A stretch of DNA of 8,042 bases from Candidatus Eiseniibacteriota bacterium (GTDB taxonomy: Bacteria; Eisenbacteria; RBG-16-71-46). How positions within the stretch are numbered: position 1 is the first letter of the stretch; each line of letters starts with the position of its first letter. Positions 1 through 7,175 of the stretch are shown here, piece by piece. The position numbers and the translations under genes were made by a program. The stretch is taken from contig CAIXRL010000651.1 of NCBI GenBank assembly GCA_903921835.1, forward strand, positions 1 through 8,042. Reading direction: 5' to 3'. The notes beneath the pieces are model-generated. The model did no database searches, was not told the origin of the DNA, and saw only the letters and a list, made by a program, of their open reading frames with translations.

Positions 1-3000
1 GGACGACGCCCGTCGAGAGCGCAAGCGGGTTGGAGAGCGCGCTGGCATTGCCCGCGGCATCCCACGCCCGCAGGGCGAACCACCACGTCGAGCCCTCGGC
101 GAGACCCGTGACCACGGCGCTGTCGCGCGTGCCCGCCACGCCCGGCGTGCCGGTGGGCACGAGCGTTGCGGCCGCGAACGTCGCCTCGGTGATGGGCGCG
201 TCGGCGCGCCGCAGTTCCACGCGCGCGGCGCGGCCCGTGAAGCCGTCGTCGCCCGTCGCGGTCCAGGTGAGCCGCAGGCCCGTCGTCGAGGTCGCCGTGC
301 CGCCCAGGTCCGTCACCGCAGCGGGGGGCGTTCGGTCGATCACCGCCGGGCTCGCCGTGTACACGCGATTGCCCGTGCGGGCGCCGTTGCCGCGGAACGT
401 GGGCCAGATCGCGAACCGCGCGTCGTACGTTCCGCGGCCGGCGTCGAAGACGCACATGTTGGAGTCGGACGCGGTGCCCGCCACCACCTGGGTCGCGCCG
501 TCCCCGCGCAGGTCGGCCAGCGTCGGCGAACCGCCCGCGCTGGCGACGGGCTTCGGGAAGGCGGGCACGACGTGGCCGCTGTCATCGAACGCCACGAAAC
601 CCGGCCCACTGAAGAACCCGGTGCACGCTCCGTGGCCCGCGCGCAGGGGGCCGGTGACCAGCGGCCCCTGCGCATCGGTGCCGGTGACGAACGGCCAGCC
701 GTGCCCGGTCACCGCCACGCCCGCCGAGTCCACGCGCGCGAGCTTCATGGGCCCGCCGATCGAAAGCACAAGCTCGTCCACACCATCGCCGTCCACGTCC
801 GTGAACGCGGGGTCGGGATAGGTGTTCACGGCGAGATACGTGTTCCAGAGTGGCGTTCCGGTGGAATCGAGCGCCGTGACGCCGGTCGGGTCCACCACCA
901 GGATTCCCAGCGGCGCGCCCTCGTGCCCGAGGCGCGTCACCACCGGCGGGAGCGCATTGGGCGGCGCCAACCACTGCCAGAGTTCGGCGCCCGTGTGATC
1001 CACGGCGTGCAACGTGCCCAGGCCGTCGAGCACGACGATCTCCGCGCCGGGCCGGCCATCCAGGTCCGCCAGCGCCGGAGCGCAGGCACCCGGGACGCCG
1101 GTCGCGAACGGAAAGCCACCGAGTCCCGCGCCGTCCGCGTGCCACGCCCACACCCTGCCGTCCGGGCCCATGACCACGACCTCGAGGACGCCGTCACCGT
1201 CGAGGTCGCCGAGCGCCGGGCCACCACTCAGCTGGCTGGTGTTGCCGAGCCCCGTGCGCGGCCAGCCGGGCAGCGGCGCGCCGTCGTCGCGATAGCCGAA
1301 CACCTGGCCCGTCGCGCCACCCACGAAGATGCCGGCGCCAAGCCCACCGCCGAGATCGCCGCCCGCCACGCTGCCCACCGGCGCCGCGCCGAGCGTCGCG
1401 GTCCACGCGGTATCCGAGGTCGCGCCGTCATAGGCAATCAGATGACGGTCACTCGTCGCGACCACGACGAGCACGCGCCCATCGCTGTAGCGCAGCACGA
1501 GCGGAGACCCCGTCGAGAGCGCCCCCGTCCGCACCGCGGTCGACGTTGGCGGATCGGTGAGCGCGCGCAGCAGGTTGAGGCGCGGCGCCGCGTGGGCGAT
1601 CGATGGGCTCAGCGCCTGCACGTCATCCGCGGTCTCGACCAGCCGCAGACGCAGTCCGAGCGGCGTCAGCCGCTCGCGGCCACGCGAGCGGGCCTGCGAC
1701 TGCAGCATCGCCACCGCGCCGGCGACCTGGGGCGCCGCGAGTGAGGTGCCGCTCACCCCGCGGATGTAACCGGGCTGGCGCAGCGCGAGGCTGTCCCCGA
1801 CCTCACCCACGATGAAGGTGCTGGTCATGTTCACGCCGTCCGCCGCCAGGTCGAGCCATGGACCGGTGACGCTGGGCCACCAGTAGTAGTCGGTCGAGTC
1901 GGTGGCCGCGACGCTGATGACGTCCTCGCGGCTGCCAAGGTAGGCGGGCGAGTCGAAGTTGCCCGACGCGTTGACGATCGCGATGCCCGCGCGCGTCGCC
2001 GCGGTGACCGCGGCGTCGAGGCCTGCGGTGTAGGCCGAGGACCACGAGCAGTTCATCACCGACGCGCCGTTGCGCGTCGCGTAGCGGATCGCCTGCGCCG
2101 CGAAGTCCATCCGCACCGTGCCATTGGGCCGCGTGGCGCCGCGCGCGAGCCAGCCCATGCGCACGACCATGAGCCGAACGTGCGGCACCACCCCCGCGAT
2201 GCCACTGCCGTTGTCCGCGATCGCCCCCACGATGCCCGCCACGAGGGTGCCGTGGCCCACGAAGTCGTTCGGGTCGTTGTCGGTGTCCTGGACGTCCTCG
2301 CCCGGCGCCCCGCGCACGCTGTCGGCGGCGCTGGTCGCGACGAAGTCCCAGCCCCATGTGTCATCGACGAACCCGTTGCCATCGTCGTCCACGCCCGGCT
2401 GGCCGCCGGCCTCCGCCGAATTGATCCAGATGTTGCCGTGCCCGCCCGCGACCGTGCCGCCCAGGTCCGGGTGATACGGCAACACGCCCGTGTCGAGGAT
2501 CGCGACCACGATCGACGTGTCGCCCTGCTCGACGTTCCACGCTTCGGGCGCGTGGGCACGGACGAGCCAGTGCTCGGCGGAAAACAGCGAGTCGTTGGGG
2601 ATCGACGAGGTCGGCAGCATGGCGATGGGCCAGGCGGAGACCACATCCGGGAGCGCACGGAACGCTGCAAGGGCGTCCTCGAGCCGCGTGCGCGGCTGCA
2701 GGTGCACGATCTGGAAGCCGGTGAAGTCCATGGCTCCGGCCGCAAACGCTTCGGGCGCGGTCTCGCCCACGAACTCCGGCTCGAACATGGCGCCAAGCGC
2801 GGCCGCGGTCGCGTCCACCGCCGCAACGCCCAGCGCGCCGACGCGACCCGCGCGCGTGGGCGGGGCTCCGAGCGGGTGCGCGGCACGTGCGGCGCGCGGC
2901 GCGAGCTGCAACTCGAGCACGTCACCCGCGTAGCAGGGCGCGCCGACTGCGTCGCCCGGATAGTGAACGGGCAACTCGAGCGGCGCCGCGGCCACGGGGC

Positions 3001-3043
3001 CGGCGATCAGTGCAAGCAACGAAGCGAGAACGAGGGTGCGCAT
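1..3043 (-). CDS. Secreted subtilisin-like serine protease (S8) with beta-propeller and FnIII-like domain, partial (3' end off window)
   Basis: A single minus-strand frame stays open for 1014 codons from the ATG at 3043-3041 and leaves the window with no stop. An AGGAG motif (3048-3052) lies 4 bases upstream of the ATG. Residues 1-20 are a signal peptide (MRTLVLASLLALIAG, then PVAAA), so the protein is exported. The S8 domain spans about 160-480. Catalytic Asp184 is in VVAILDTGV, His264 in GHGTLVAGIVG, oxyanion Asn362 in NASGN and nucleophile Ser434 in GTSLAAPQVAG, so the triad is complete. An acidic DDDGNGFVDD loop (219-228) resembles calcium-binding insertions of this subfamily. From about 510 to 895, Asp-rich turns recur roughly every 42-50 residues (Asp521, 563, 613, 660, 749, 844; ALGDLDGDG is the best), as in FG-GAP/VCBS propellers. 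Residues 903-1007 (DRTPPAAVTDL to FALRAWDAAGN) look like a fibronectin-III domain. A sorting tail may follow outside the window. Substrate is unknown; an extracellular or surface protease is inferred. Confidence 0.93.
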   Translation of the reverse strand, partial: MRTLVLASLLALIAGPVAAAPLELPVHYPGDAVGAPCYAGDVLELQLAPRAARAAHPLGAPPTRAGRVGALGVAAVDATAAALGAMFEPEFVGETAPEAFAAGAMDFTGFQIVHLQPRTRLEDALAAFRALPDVVSAWPIAMLPTSSIPNDSLFSAEHWLVRAHAPEAWNVEQGDTSIVVAILDTGVLPYHPDLGGTVAGGHGNIWINSAEAGGQPGVDDDGNGFVDDTWGWDFVATSAADSVRGAPGEDVQDTDNDPNDFVGHGTLVAGIVGAIADNGSGIAGVVPHVRLMVVRMGWLARGATRPNGTVRMDFAAQAIRYATRNGASVMNCSWSSAYTAGLDAAVTAATRAGIAIVNASGNFDSPAYLGSREDVISVAATDSTDYYWWPSVTGPWLDLAADGVNMTSTFIVGEVGDSLALRQPGYIRGVSGTSLAAPQVAGAVAMLQSQARSRGRERLTPLGLRLRLVETADDVQALSPSIAHAAPRLNLLRALTDPPTSTAVRTGALSTGSPLVLRYSDGRVLVVVATSDRHLIAYDGATSDTAWTATLGAAPVGSVAGGDLGGGLGAGIFVGGATGQVFGYRDDGAPLPGWPRTGLGNTSQLSGGPALGDLDGDGVLEVVVMGPDGRVWAWHADGAGLGGFPFATGVPGACAPALADLDGRPGAEIVVLDGLGTLHAVDHTGAELWQWLAPPNALPPVVTRLGHEGAPLGILVVDPTGVTALDSTGTPLWNTYLAVNTYPDPAFTDVDGDGVDELVLSIGGPMKLARVDSAGVAVTGHGWPFVTGTDAQGPLVTGPLRAGHGACTGFFSGPGFVAFDDSGHVVPAFPKPVASAGGSPTLADLRGDGATQVVAGTASDSNMCVFDAGRGTYDARFAIWPTFRGNGARTGNRVYTASPAVIDRTPPAAVTDLGGTATSTTGLRLTWTATGDDGFTGRAARVELRRADAPITEATFAAATLVPTGTPGVAGTRDSAVVTGLAEGSTWWFALRAWDAAGNASALSNPLALSTGVV

Positions 3044-3277
3044 CAAGCTCCTCGCGAGGCGGGAAGCATCGCAGGACCGTCCCGGTCGCAGTCGCAGTCG
3101 AGTGTACCCCGCCCGCATCGTCGCAGCCAGCCGTGAGCAGAGGCACTGATGAACCCCGCGGGAGGCCGTGAAACCCCGGCCGTGAAGCCCCGGCGCCTTG
3201 ACGGAGCGCGGCGGGCGCGGCAACACTCCGGTTGCATCTCTCGCAGCGCCAGATCGCCCCCCCACTCGACAGGACCC
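3044..3277. promoter_or_regulatory. Divergent intergenic region between the protease gene and pyrE
   Basis: This 234-base stretch must hold the start signals of both diverging genes. For the protease, TACACT (complement of 3101-3106) is the best -10-like hexamer on the minus strand, but no good -35 sits at the right distance. For pyrE, TTGACG (3198-3203) with AACACT 18 bases later (3222-3227) is a weak sigma-70-like pair. A tandem repeat lies just upstream of that pair (separate entry). These are matches by eye, and the sigma-factor preferences of this lineage are unknown. Confidence 0.35.
3166..3193. repeat. Two tandem 14-base repeats upstream of pyrE
   Basis: CCGTGAAACCCCGG (3166-3179) is followed without a gap by CCGTGAAGCCCCGG (3180-3193), differing at one base. 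A weaker third copy, GATGAACCCCGCGG, begins near 3148. The pair ends five bases before the TTGACG that I propose as the pyrE -35, a typical place for a regulator site, but no known operator is recognised and it could be a neutral duplication. Confidence 0.6.
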
Positions 3278-3832
3278 ATGTCACAACCCGACCGCGAGTC
3301 CCTCCGCCAGATGCTTGTCGACCGTTCGATGCGGTTTGGCGATTTCGTCCTCAGTTCCGGAGCGCGCTCCAACTACTATATTGACGTGCGCAAGACGAGC
3401 CTGCACCCCGAGGGTCTCAAGCTCATCACGCGGCTCTTCTGGGAGCAGCTCGAGTCGGACAACGTCACCGCCGTCGGCGGCCTCACGCTGGGGGCCGACC
3501 CGCTCGTCGCCGGCATCCTGTGGTGGAGCCACGAACAGGGCCATCCGCTCGAGGGCTTCCTCGTGAGGAAGAGTCCGAAGGACCACGGCATGCGGGGCCA
3601 GGTCGATGGCAACCTCGCCGGTCACAAGCGCGTCGCCATCCTCGACGACGTGATCACGAGCGGCGAAAGCGCGCTCATTGCCGCCGAGTCCGCCGAGAGC
3701 TACAAGGCCGAGGTCGTGCGCGTGCTGGCGGTCGTGGACCGTGGCCAGGGCGCCGGCCAGATCTTCCAGCAGCGCGGCTATCCCTTCACCCCGCTCTTCT
3801 CCATCGCCGAGCTCCTGCCCGCCGAGAAGTGA
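3278..3832 (+). CDS. pyrE: Orotate phosphoribosyltransferase
   Basis: Encodes 184 residues. OPRT joins orotate to PRPP, giving orotidine 5'-monophosphate, the fifth step of de novo UMP synthesis in the cytoplasm. The PRPP-binding signature is clear: VAILDDVITSGES at about 122-134. The catalytic-loop motif LVRKSPKDHG is at about 91-100, and the N-terminal FGDFVLSSGARSNYYID matches the usual OPRT start, with orotate-contacting SGxxSxYY. The frame is open upstream to 3149, but homology begins at MSQPDRESLRQ, so I chose the ATG at 3278; an AGGA (3271-3274) sits 3 bases before it, a short spacing. The length is somewhat below the roughly 210 residues of enteric PyrE but normal for the compact bacterial type. 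No other pyr gene is adjacent. The next gene begins 127 bases downstream, so co-transcription is possible but not shown. Confidence 0.93.
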   Translation: MSQPDRESLRQMLVDRSMRFGDFVLSSGARSNYYIDVRKTSLHPEGLKLITRLFWEQLESDNVTAVGGLTLGADPLVAGILWWSHEQGHPLEGFLVRKSPKDHGMRGQVDGNLAGHKRVAILDDVITSGESALIAAESAESYKAEVVRVLAVVDRGQGAGQIFQQRGYPFTPLFSIAELLPAEK

Positions 3833-3959
3833 CGCCGCCGGGCCGCGCGCAGGGCACCTGCGGCGAGCGGTTGCAACGGTATCAAGGCGCGATGCCCCCC
3901 GCGCCGATAACCTCACGGACCGTTCCCTCGATCCGCGATTCCTTCTGGAAGGCGCCATG

Positions 3960-6146
3960 ATGTTCGAGCCTCATTTCGGCCTGCGCGAGAATCCCTTTCA
4001 CTCGGGCCACCAGATGCGGTTTCTCTACCCGAGCCGCGAGCACCAGGAAGCCCGCGCGCACCTGCGCTACGGAATCGAGAATCGCGAGCCATTCGTGCTC
4101 ATCACCGGCGAGGTCGGAACGGGCAAGACCACCGCGCTCTACGACGCGCTCGCCGAGTGGGGCTCGAAGGTCAGCGTCGCGCTGGTGACGAACTCCGCGC
4201 TCACGCGCGAGGAGATGATCGAGGAGATCAGCCTGCGCTTCGGGCTGCCGCTCCCCGTCGGCACCAGCAAACCGCAGGCGCTCGCACAGCTCGAGCGCCA
4301 CCTGCTGTCGGTGCACAATCGCGGCGAGCACGCCGTGCTGCTGCTGGACGAGGCGCAGAACCTCGCGCCCGACCTGCTCGAGGAGATCCGCCTGCTCTCG
4401 AACCTCGAGACGCAGGGCGAGAAGCTCGTGCAGATCTTCCTCGTGGGCCAGCCCGAGCTGGAGGCCAAGCTCACCGACCCGCAGCTGCGGCAACTGCGGC
4501 AGCGCATCTCGGTTCACTATCGCCTCAATCCGCTCTCGCCCGAGGAAACCGCGGGCTACATCCATCACCGCATCTCCGTCGCCGGCGGCAATCCCTGGGC
4601 AGCGTTCCCCCCCGAGGCGTGCCGCGAGGTGTATCGCGTGACGCACGGCATTCCGCGCGAGATCAACACGCTCGCGACGCAGGCCATGATCACCGCCTAC
4701 TCCGAGGGCGAGACCAGCGTGAGCACGGCGCACGTGCAGGCCGCGGCGAACGAAAGCGGCTTCCGCAGCGTGCTCGGCGGCCCCGCGGAGCTGCCGGACG
4801 ACGACATCCCGATGCCGCCGCGCCCGCGGATCGAGGGCGCGCCCGCCGCGCCGCCCGCGCCCGCCGCGCCCGAGACGATTGCCGCGCCGGTGTGGTTGCC
4901 GCCGGATCTCGAAGTCGCAGCGCCGATGCCGGCCACGCCTGCGTCGAGCGGTCCGTCGCGAAGCCAGCCTGTCCAGCGGGAGGAGCTCGACGCGTGGTCA
5001 CGCGCCGCGCAGGACCTGATGGAAGCGCGCCGCAAGAACGTCACCCCTGCGAGCCCCGCGCCGACCACGGCGGAACCCGCCCATCACGAGGAAGCGCCGC
5101 GCTTCCCCACGCCCGCCGAACTCGAGGCGCGCGCCGAACTGGTGAACCCCGGGAACGCCGATCTCTCCGGACTGCCTGCACGGCTGCGCAGGAAGATCGA
5201 AAAGGACATCGCCCGTGAAGAGCGCGGGCATCAAACCATGCCCATCCTGCTCGCCGCCGTTGCGGTCGTGGCGATCGCACTGGGCCTCGTGCTCGCGCAG
5301 CGCTTCCAGGTGATCGACGTGCCGCTCCTGCGCCCGATTGCCGGCATGGCGCCCGAAGAGAAACCGGCGCCCGTGCCGGTGCCTGCAGCGGTGGCGCCAC
5401 CCGTCGCGGTCGCGCCACCACTCGACTCGACACGCACGATCACCGACTCGACGCTCGTGGCGCAAGACAGCACATTCGTGACCGGAGCGGCGGGTCCGGC
5501 AGGCGCGCCCGTCAAGCCCACCGTCACCGCGAGCGCACCGGCGGCGAACGCCACGCCGGTGACGACGAGACCGGTGGTCGCATCCGAAGCCGCCGCAGCG
5601 CCCATTGCGACCACGAAACCCGCGTCATCGGCGGCGACGAAGCCCGTGGCAGCGGCCGCAGCTGCCGCAGCGAAACCTGCAACTGCGAAGCCCGCGGCAC
5701 TGGCCGCAACGAAGCCCGTGGCAGCAGCCGCAGCAGCGACACCTGCAAATGCGAAGCCCGCGACACCGGCGACCTCGAAGCCCGCGGCCGCACAGCCACC
5801 TGCGACTGCGAAGCCCGCGGCACCCGCGGCATCAGCAACCACGCCCGTCGCCGCGCTCGCGCTGGCGGCCACGGCCGCGCGCCCCGACACTCTGGTCTTC
5901 GGGATCGGCGTCGCGTCGTATCTCGACCAGGACCGTGCAGGGCAGGAACTTGCCCGCCTGTCCGTGCTTTCGGGACTTCGCGGCCGGGTCGTAGCGTTCA
6001 ACAACGGCGGCACGACCATGTTCCGCGTCGTGCTCGGACACTACCCGTCGAACGCCTCCGCAATGCGCGCCGCGAGCGACTTCGTCGCGAAGTACGGTGT
6101 CAACGAAGCGCAACCGCTCCTGCTGTCGCGCCGCCGCGCTCGTTGA
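3960..6146 (+). CDS. ExeA/DamX-like AAA ATPase with membrane segment and C-terminal SPOR domain
   Basis: Encodes 728 residues. The start MFEPHFGLRENPF is the usual opening of ExeA/GspA-type ATPases. GGAAGG at 3947-3952 is 7 bases from this ATG; an adjacent ATG at 3957 would add one Met. The AAA domain covers about 1-270: Walker A GEVGTGKT (50-57), Walker B VLLLDE (126-131), RQLRQRI (177-183) and GIPREIN (230-236), which resemble arginine-finger and sensor regions. A low-complexity Pro/Ala linker follows, then one hydrophobic segment (about 427-446, MPILLAAVAVVAIALGLVLA), a periplasmic Ala/Pro/Lys linker with repeats, and a SPOR-type domain (about 643-722, including TLVFGIGVASY and MFRVVLGHYPSNASA). 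SPOR domains bind glycan strands stripped of stem peptides. Known relatives are ExeA (type II secretin assembly) and DamX (cell division). I infer an inner-membrane ATPase with its enzyme in the cytoplasm and its tail on peptidoglycan; which of the two roles it has cannot be told from this window. Confidence 0.9.
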   Translation: MFEPHFGLRENPFHSGHQMRFLYPSREHQEARAHLRYGIENREPFVLITGEVGTGKTTALYDALAEWGSKVSVALVTNSALTREEMIEEISLRFGLPLPVGTSKPQALAQLERHLLSVHNRGEHAVLLLDEAQNLAPDLLEEIRLLSNLETQGEKLVQIFLVGQPELEAKLTDPQLRQLRQRISVHYRLNPLSPEETAGYIHHRISVAGGNPWAAFPPEACREVYRVTHGIPREINTLATQAMITAYSEGETSVSTAHVQAAANESGFRSVLGGPAELPDDDIPMPPRPRIEGAPAAPPAPAAPETIAAPVWLPPDLEVAAPMPATPASSGPSRSQPVQREELDAWSRAAQDLMEARRKNVTPASPAPTTAEPAHHEEAPRFPTPAELEARAELVNPGNADLSGLPARLRRKIEKDIAREERGHQTMPILLAAVAVVAIALGLVLAQRFQVIDVPLLRPIAGMAPEEKPAPVPVPAAVAPPVAVAPPLDSTRTITDSTLVAQDSTFVTGAAGPAGAPVKPTVTASAPAANATPVTTRPVVASEAAAAPIATTKPASSAATKPVAAAAAAAAKPATAKPAALAATKPVAAAAAATPANAKPATPATSKPAAAQPPATAKPAAPAASATTPVAALALAATAARPDTLVFGIGVASYLDQDRAGQELARLSVLSGLRGRVVAFNNGGTTMFRVVLGHYPSNASAMRAASDFVAKYGVNEAQPLLLSRRRAR
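5637..5831 (+). repeat. Degenerate in-frame repeats coding the Ala/Pro/Lys linker
   Basis: Three diverged units start at 5637, 5709 and 5775, so the spacing is 72 and 66 bases, a whole number of codons. Each begins with a (T/S)KP(V/A)AA block and carries a second (A)KPA(A/T) block inside. They encode residues 560-624, the periplasmic spacer between the membrane segment and the SPOR domain. The DNA similarity points to internal duplication followed by drift. A likely use is a long flexible or rod-like tether spanning part of the periplasm. Confidence 0.75.
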
Positions 6147-6183
6147 GCAGTTGAAGCATCGCGGGCAGGTCGTGCGAGACGTT

Positions 6184-6219
6184 GCGCGCGACGCCGCGCG
6201 CGACGCCGCGCGCGACGCC
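6184..6219. repeat. Three exact tandem copies of a 12-base unit
   Basis: GCGCGCGACGCC occurs three times back to back (6184-6195, 6196-6207, 6208-6219). It lies in the 132-base gap between the AAA-SPOR gene stop and the tRNA. The unit is itself rich in the palindrome GCGCGC, so transcripts through it could fold. It ends only about 3 bases before the possible tRNA promoter. No function is known; replication slippage explains it adequately. Confidence 0.85.
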
Positions 6220-6222
6220 GGC

Positions 6223-6252
6223 TTGCTCGCGACGCGCCACGCGGGGTAGAGT
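6223..6252 (+). promoter_or_regulatory. Possible sigma-70-like promoter of tRNA-Glu
   Basis: TTGCTC (6223-6228) and TAGAGT (6247-6252) are separated by 18 bases and lie 27 bases upstream of the mature tRNA 5' end. The -10 matches four of six consensus bases and the -35 three of six. The position is right for a short tRNA leader, but the match is weak. Confidence 0.35.
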
Positions 6253-6278
6253 CCGCCGCCGCAGTCGAGACCTTCTGC

Positions 6279-6354
6279 GTCCCCATCGTCTAGAGGCCTA
6301 GGACACTGCCCTTTCACGGCGGCGACACGAGTTCGAATCTCGTTGGGGACGCCA
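6279..6354 (+). tRNA. tRNA-Glu (anticodon TTC), CCA encoded
   Basis: A full cloverleaf can be drawn. The acceptor stem is GTCCCCA (6279-6285) with TGGGGAC (6344-6350). The D-arm contains GTCTAGAGGCCTAGGAC. The anticodon stem CTGCC/GGCGG (one G-T wobble) encloses loop CTTTCAC with anticodon TTC at 6313-6315. The T-arm is ACGAG, loop TTCGAAT, CTCGT. Discriminator G6351 is followed by an encoded CCA (6352-6354). The sequence closely resembles tRNA-Glu of other bacteria such as E. coli. It decodes GAA and GAG. Its 3' half is overlapped on the opposite strand by the end of the integrase frame, the classic arrangement when a tRNA serves as an integration site; the tRNA itself looks intact. Confidence 0.97.
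6298..6354. other. Probable attachment-site region in tRNA-Glu 3' half overlapping the integrase end
   Basis: These 57 bases belong to both the tRNA (plus strand) and the integrase reading frame (minus strand). The integrase stop is the complement of CTA in the D-arm (6298-6300). Integrases of this family commonly use the T-arm and 3' end of the tRNA as the crossover core. I see no second copy of the tRNA 3' end elsewhere in the window, so only one att end is present and its exact limits cannot be set. Confidence 0.6.
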
Positions 6355-7158
6355 ACTTCCGAGCAACGCAGCAACGTCGGAGCGGCTTGGAATCGCAGCA
6401 GCTTGCGCGATTCGCCTGCGCGGCTCGGCTCGCCCGGAATCCGCGAACTGTTGCTGAACTGTTGCTGTTCGCGCCGAATCGGCCTCCGCGATGCCCACCA
6501 CCTTGCGCGATCCGATGCCGGTTCCGCCCGAGAGCGCGGCCAGCTTCCGCGCGGCGTCGGCAAGGTCGCCCGGGGAAACGATGGCGTACCGCCGATAGAC
6601 GCTCTCCGTCTTGTGGCCGCTCAGCTTCATCGCAACGGAGCGCGGAACGCCTGCGCGCTCCATCCGGCGGACAGCCGTACGCCGAAGGTCGTGGAGCAAC
6701 CGGCCGGGGCAGCCGGCGCGCTTGCACGCCGAGCGCCACGAATCGCGGTAGTCCCCGACCGGGCGCCCGTCCAGGTGGAACACCCACGGGACCATCGCGC
6801 CGGATTCGCGCTCGAACGCCGACGTTCGCGCCTGCTGGTCTTCGAGCAGCGCGGCCAGCTCAGGAATCAGGCCGAACGGAAACTCCCGCCCTTCGTCGTT
6901 CTTCGTGGTCCCGGGCTCCAGCCGGACAATCCCTGTGGCGAAGTCCACCTGACGCCACGTCAGCGTCCGAGCTTCGTTCGCGCGCCATCCGGTGAGGTAG
7001 GCGAACTCCACGAATGGCCGGAGGTACTCGGGAAGCTCGGGCAGCAACGCCCGCAACTCGGAATCCTCGAAGAAGCCCGAGCGGGTGTTCCGGACTTGGA
7101 GCGTCGGGATCGGAGGCCGCGCGAGCACCTTCCCCGAGCGATGCGCCAGCGTGAACAT
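6298..7158 (-). CDS. Tyrosine recombinase (phage/island integrase), N-terminally truncated
   Basis: The 286-residue frame is the catalytic half of a tyrosine site-specific recombinase. All six active-site residues are visible: Arg59 (LTGWRANEA), Lys86 (TTKNDEGREF), His156 and Arg159 (LLHDLRR), His182 (LSGHKTESV) and the nucleophile Tyr191 (YRRYAIV). The first Met, in MFTLAHRSGK, matches an internal position of full integrases, which run about 350-400 residues. The core-binding DNA domain that should precede it is absent: the frame upstream (7159-7218) reads arginine- and serine-rich nonsense to a TGA at 7219-7221. There is no Shine-Dalgarno before the Met, so this is probably a nonfunctional remnant. 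After about residue 215 the sequence is a non-catalytic tail, and the last 18 codons plus stop are antisense to tRNA-Glu. The gene points at the tRNA, as in integrated islands and prophages, where the enzyme recombines its att site with the tRNA 3' end. Confidence 0.88.
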   Translation of the reverse strand: MFTLAHRSGKVLARPPIPTLQVRNTRSGFFEDSELRALLPELPEYLRPFVEFAYLTGWRANEARTLTWRQVDFATGIVRLEPGTTKNDEGREFPFGLIPELAALLEDQQARTSAFERESGAMVPWVFHLDGRPVGDYRDSWRSACKRAGCPGRLLHDLRRTAVRRMERAGVPRSVAMKLSGHKTESVYRRYAIVSPGDLADAARKLAALSGGTGIGSRKVVGIAEADSARTATVQQQFADSGRAEPRRRIAQAAAIPSRSDVAALLGSWRPQRDSNSCRRRERAVS

Positions 7159-7175
7159 GCGGCCGACGCGACATG
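7155..7175. other. Truncation junction between two 5'-less genes
   Basis: Integrase homology (minus strand) ends at about 7160 and surface-protein homology (plus strand) begins at about 7170. Both genes are cut inside a conserved domain and neither has a ribosome binding site here. The joint therefore looks like a deletion or rearrangement breakpoint. No repeat or transposon end is obvious at the joint. An assembly join would look the same. Confidence 0.6.

Noticed and set aside
572..1744. A 390-codon plus-strand open frame opposite the protease gene
   Set aside because: It is the antisense of the protease propeller and catalytic regions. Its product is an Arg/His/Ala-rich string with no domain pattern, whereas the minus frame is recognisable across all 1014 codons. 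GC-rich genes routinely leave the opposite strand open.
3149..3277. 43-residue N-terminal extension of PyrE
   Set aside because: Arg/Pro-rich, with no OPRT similarity, and it covers the likely promoter and tandem repeats; OPRT homology begins at the ATG at 3278.
3678..3959. 5' extension of the AAA-SPOR frame into pyrE
   Set aside because: The frame is open but overlaps pyrE out of frame and is low-complexity Pro/Ser/Arg. ExeA-type homology and the ribosome binding site both begin at 3947-3960.
5832..6563. Minus-strand frame running through the tRNA and the end of the AAA-SPOR gene
   Set aside because: It crosses the tRNA and the 12-base repeats, which give RASRAASRAAS-type strings, and is antisense to the SPOR domain. 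No domain pattern.
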